DNA of 64,000 nucleotides from Sediminicola arcticus (lineage in GTDB: Bacteria; Bacteroidota; Bacteroidia; Flavobacteriales; Flavobacteriaceae): the NCBI RefSeq assembly GCF_040566695.1, contig NZ_JBEXAE010000008.1:1-64000 (forward strand). Reading direction: 5' to 3'. Under the pieces are notes generated by a model. That model was not told where the DNA came from, made no database searches, and saw nothing but the letters and a program-made list of their open reading frames with translations. A program made the position numbers and the translations under genes. Below, in pieces: positions 61,033 to 64,000 of this stretch; position 1 is the stretch's first letter; each line of letters opens with the position of its first letter.

Positions 61033-62712
61033 CTAGTTTTTAAAAGTCTCTGGCATTTTACGGACTTTGGTGGCCATTTCATAGGCCTGGCCCAATTGCA
61101 ACAACGTATTCTCTTGGAACTGTTTTCCAATGAAGGTAAGACTGATGGGTTCTCCTGTTTCCTTATATCCCATAGGTACCGTTAAGGCCGGGTATTTGGC
61201 CACGGCGGCATACCCTGCATGGTAATTGTTAATGGATAGGACGGCATCCAGATTCTCTTTATCCATGGCGGTATCAAAAAAGACCCTCCCTGTTTTTTCC
61301 AATCTGCTTTTTATTTCTTCCAAACCTTCAGCGGTAGTAGAGTCTGCCACGATCCCTTCAAACAAGGCTTGTCCGTAAGGAATACGCACCAAAGAATCCA
61401 TATTGTTAAAGGCGATGGCATCTTGGATACTGCCGATTTTCACGGCATCCTTGTTTTTAACTTGGGTGTTCAGATAGGCAGGCAAATCGTTCTTCATATC
61501 AATATTCAAAATACTTAGGAAGCCTTCCATTTCTACGGTTGGTGGGGTCACCACTACAATCTCTGCCCCCAAATCCTTTAATTTCTCCACAGTATTCTTA
61601 TAGATTTCGTTTTCTTCCATAAGGTTGGAGAATACGCCCAAGCGCTTTCCTTTTAAGGAACTGGTGGCAACCCCGTTCATATAATCGGTGGTAGAAGCCA
61701 CAGATGTATTATCCGATAGGTCTTTCCCCAACATGGCCGATAATAAAATGGCATTGTCAATAACGTTTTTGGTCATGGGGCCAGGGGTATCCAAGGTACT
61801 GGAAATAGGTACTATTCCAGATCTGCTTAAAAGGCCAATAGTAGGTTTTAATCCCACTACCGAATTCTGACTGGAAGGAGACAAAATAGATCCAGAAGTT
61901 TCTGTACCTACAGCAGCTACCGCATAATTGGCAGCTACAGAAGTACCACTCCCAGCACTAGAACCACCGGTTTCAAATACTTTTCTCCCATAAGGGTTCA
62001 AGGTTTGTCCCCCAACGGCACTATACCCTACAGGACATCCTGTACAAAGGAAATAGGCCCACTCACTTAGGTTGACCTTCCCTAAAATAAGGGCTCCGTT
62101 CTTTTTTAATTGCTGTACGATAAAGGCATCATCGGTCTCATTATCCATCAAAGCAATGGATCCTGCAGTGGTGTTCATCCCCAAGGTATTTATATTGTCT
62201 TTCAACAAAATGGGCATACCGTAGATGGCATGATGCTTATCGCTCGGATTCTTTTTACGCAACTGGTCCATTTTACGGGCTTCTGAAACTACATCCTTAT
62301 TCAACGCCAATATGGTGTTCAAGGTAGTGGCATTATCAAGCTCGTATTTATAAATTCTTTTCAAGTAGAAGAGCACCAACTTCTCATAGGATAGCTTCCC
62401 TTCCTTGATATAGGCTTGTAGGGTAGGAATATCCTGTTCCAAGACTAGTGGTTTTAGGCTTTCATAATCTCCATCGGACATTTTGGAAACCTCCTCGTAA
62501 AGGGGCAAGAACACCTCATTTTTATCCAACATCTTAGATTGGATGAGCTTATACTGCATTCTCCCTATTTCATGGTCGGTATTTGCCGCAACTTCTGCCG
62601 AATCGTTATAAGCTTCCCAAAGCACCACCGGTGCCTCTACCTTTTCTTGTTTTTGCTTGCAGGAGGTGAGTCCCAATGTTGCTGCTACACCTAAAATAAA
62701 GAGTCTTTTCAT
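61033..62712 (-). CDS. Amidase-signature-family lipoprotein
   Basis: 559-aa lipoprotein (MKRLFILGVAATLGLTSC, Cys at 18) with an amidase domain using the Ser-cisSer-Lys triad: Lys in PILLKDNINTLGMNTTAGS, the Ser-Gly-Ser segment GGSSAGSGTSVAANYAV, and the nucleophile Ser in GTETSGSILSPSSQNSVVG. Members cleave amides or act on N-acyl amino acids and small peptides; no GatA-type partner is nearby, so it is not a tRNA amidotransferase. An N-terminal extension of about 110 residues precedes the domain. Confidence 0.9.
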   Translation of the reverse strand: MKRLFILGVAATLGLTSCKQKQEKVEAPVVLWEAYNDSAEVAANTDHEIGRMQYKLIQSKMLDKNEVFLPLYEEVSKMSDGDYESLKPLVLEQDIPTLQAYIKEGKLSYEKLVLFYLKRIYKYELDNATTLNTILALNKDVVSEARKMDQLRKKNPSDKHHAIYGMPILLKDNINTLGMNTTAGSIALMDNETDDAFIVQQLKKNGALILGKVNLSEWAYFLCTGCPVGYSAVGGQTLNPYGRKVFETGGSSAGSGTSVAANYAVAAVGTETSGSILSPSSQNSVVGLKPTIGLLSRSGIVPISSTLDTPGPMTKNVIDNAILLSAMLGKDLSDNTSVASTTDYMNGVATSSLKGKRLGVFSNLMEENEIYKNTVEKLKDLGAEIVVVTPPTVEMEGFLSILNIDMKNDLPAYLNTQVKNKDAVKIGSIQDAIAFNNMDSLVRIPYGQALFEGIVADSTTAEGLEEIKSRLEKTGRVFFDTAMDKENLDAVLSINNYHAGYAAVAKYPALTVPMGYKETGEPISLTFIGKQFQENTLLQLGQAYEMATKVRKMPETFKN

Positions 62713-62725
62713 AGTTGTTATTTTT

Positions 62726-63574
62726 TCAATTAATTTTTTTCCAATTTATACTATTTTCCTGATTCATTCGCACAAATTCATCCTTTCCTTCCTTTGCTGC
62801 TATGACCATTGATTTTTGGGCAGAGACTAGGGCGGCCTTATAATCTCCCAACGCTGCTTCTACCAAAGATTTCACCCGATGAAAATAATAGGTATCCCCA
62901 CCCAATGCAATGGCCTTGTTAAGGTATTCCAACGCCAAAGGGTATTCCATTCCCTGTTCCTGGTAATACCGCGCCGCTTCATAGTAGGTCTGTGCCGTAG
63001 GATTTTGATGCAGTTGTTTGGCGATCTCCCCCAACATGGCGTTATGGGTATCTACCGTCATGGGCACCACTATTTTAGCGTTTTCCCATATCCAGATCAT
63101 ATCCAGGCTATTATGTGTGATGTTGTCAAAGGTGATCAAAAAATTCTCTTGAGAATAAGGGATCTTTTCAGGGATCACGGTAACCCTCAGGGCATCTTCC
63201 GCTGGGTCATAAGCTGTCCGCCCGTCTCCCCAATGGGTGGTGGTATTATGAAACACTATTTCCCATGTGTTCTCATTTGGAAAGGCATAGAGGGCATAGA
63301 TCCCTTTGGACAGTGTATTGCCAAGCACCTTTATATCTGAATCCAAGGTGATCTTAGTAGACGCATTTGCCCCAACCCGCCAAATACGACTATAAGGTAC
63401 GAGCTGACCAAAGACGGTCCTCCCTTTAACGGCAGGTCTTGAATATTGAATGGTGATTTTGGAAAGTCCCACCTCCTGTTCCATTACAGAAAATGGACTG
63501 GCTTTGGGATGTGTAATTTGTGCGGCGCTATCTAGCGCTAAAAAGAGGAATAGTATGAATGTAGAAATTCTCAA
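62726..63574 (-). CDS. DUF2911-family exported protein
   Basis: 282-aa periplasmic protein: MRISTFILFLFLALDSAAQ is a signal peptide. The DUF2911 domain has QYSRPAVKGRTVFGQLVPYS, GANASTKITLDSDIKV, FVHN-like WEIVFHNTTTHWGDG; its C-terminal half adds TPR-like helices (AQTYYEAARYYQEQGMEYPL, LEYLNKAIALGG). Function unknown. It starts with TTG, overlapping the ftsY stop (TTGA), with no ATG before the conserved domain; ATG-less starts coupled to a preceding stop are known. Confidence 0.8.
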   Translation of the reverse strand: MRISTFILFLFLALDSAAQITHPKASPFSVMEQEVGLSKITIQYSRPAVKGRTVFGQLVPYSRIWRVGANASTKITLDSDIKVLGNTLSKGIYALYAFPNENTWEIVFHNTTTHWGDGRTAYDPAEDALRVTVIPEKIPYSQENFLITFDNITHNSLDMIWIWENAKIVVPMTVDTHNAMLGEIAKQLHQNPTAQTYYEAARYYQEQGMEYPLALEYLNKAIALGGDTYYFHRVKSLVEAALGDYKAALVSAQKSMVIAAKEGKDEFVRMNQENSINWKKIN

Positions 63575-64000
63575 TTTTTGGCACCAAAAAAGGAATCTAC
63601 GAACTCGTACTTATTAAAAATTTGAAGATCTTCGAGGCCTTCACCAACCCCTATATATTTTACTGGCACCTTAAATTGATCGGAGATCCCTATGACCACT
63701 CCACCTTTAGCAGTACCGTCCAATTTGGTGACGGCCAAGGAGGTTACTTCTGTAGCTTTGGTAAACTCTTTAGCCTGCTCAAAGGCATTCTGCCCTGTAG
63801 AACCATCAAGGACAAGCATTACATCATGAGGAGCATCTGGAACCACCTTTTGCATCACCCTTTTCACTTTGGTCAATTCGTTCATCAGGTTTATTTTATT
63901 ATGCAAGCGACCAGCGGTGTCGATGATAACCACATCGGCACCTTGTTTCATAGCAGAACTTAAGGTATCAAAAGCTACCGAAGCAGGATCACTACCCATG
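63571..64000 (-). CDS. ftsY: Signal-recognition-particle receptor FtsY (C-terminal part)
   Basis: The last 142 residues of FtsY, the GTPase receptor that docks the SRP-ribosome complex at the membrane. GTPase motifs are visible: G3 DTAGRLHNKINLMNEL, the box GSTGQNAFEQAKEF, G4 TKLDGTAKGG and G5 VGEGLEDL, ending FVDSFFGAKN. The N-terminal A and N domains and the P-loop lie beyond the right edge of the window; the coding frame is open to the edge. Its stop overlaps the TTG of the DUF2911 gene. Confidence 0.95.
   Translation of the reverse strand, partial: MGSDPASVAFDTLSSAMKQGADVVIIDTAGRLHNKINLMNELTKVKRVMQKVVPDAPHDVMLVLDGSTGQNAFEQAKEFTKATEVTSLAVTKLDGTAKGGVVIGISDQFKVPVKYIGVGEGLEDLQIFNKYEFVDSFFGAKN

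Overview
The window comes from a member of the Bacteroidota, most likely a marine, carotenoid-producing Flavobacteriaceae. This rests on the gene families (two-gene transketolase, KTSC/J-domain protein, DUF6090, DUF2911, a flavobacterial asparagine synthetase B-like protein, a crtI-crtB-crtZ-crtD-cruF carotenoid cluster), on Bacteroidota promoters of the TTG-N19/20-TAnnTTTG type in front of many genes, and on the near absence of Shine-Dalgarno sequences. No species can be named from sequence alone.

Layout. 0.3-3.6 kb: thrS-infC-rpmI-rplT translation operon, in which infC begins at a non-canonical ATA codon. 3.6-9.3 kb: a decayed EF-hand gene, YjbQ, a HAD phosphatase, an asparagine synthetase B-like exported protein, dnaB and accA. 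9.3-12.4 kb: EamA transporter, LptF/G-type permease and a tgt without zinc cysteines, on the minus strand. 12.5-18.1 kb: split transketolase, outer-membrane barrel protein, FKBP-like lipoprotein, S4 protein, methyltransferase, phosphoribosyltransferase, shikimate kinase. 18.2-20.3 kb: tRNA-Lys and tRNA-Leu flanking remnants of a histidine kinase and two response regulators. 20.5-29.6 kb: an amino-acid dehydrogenase, then a CarH-like MerR/B12 regulator heading a carotenoid operon (crtI, crtB, crtZ, crtD, cruF), met head-on by a crtA-like gene that follows two tandem TlpA-like genes. 29.7-37.1 kb: aconitase, MoxR, two SurA-like proteins, a small conserved protein and a class A beta-lactamase-fold lipoprotein.

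37-51.4 kb is accessory and strongly eroded. It holds a KTSC/J-domain gene, a cold-shock gene, small membrane proteins, DedA, an epimerase and an MFS transporter. Among them are broken SRPBCC, intradiol-dioxygenase-like, SnoaL, DUF6090 and esterase genes, a truncated DUF1059 gene, a duplicated thioesterase with one decapitated copy, and a dispersed 70-90 bp palindromic repeat. 52.4-55.7 kb is visibly A+T-richer (M20 peptidase, small membrane proteins, a TlpA protein with membrane helices at both ends) and may be acquired. 55.8-64 kb is conserved again: ABC-F, EamA, RimO, a serine hydrolase, an amidase, DUF2911 and the 3' end of ftsY.

The most coherent functional unit is the carotenoid cluster. 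CrtB and CrtI make lycopene; CrtZ, CrtD and CruF would convert a monocyclic intermediate into a saproxanthin/myxol-type pigment, with CrtA as a candidate extra oxygenation step, all probably under a B12-based light-sensing repressor. Lycopene cyclase and GGPP synthase are not in the window. The most unusual features are the ATA-initiated infC, the zinc-ligand-free Tgt, the TlpA pair in which one copy has a KLPC active site, and the pile-up of precisely locatable pseudogene lesions.
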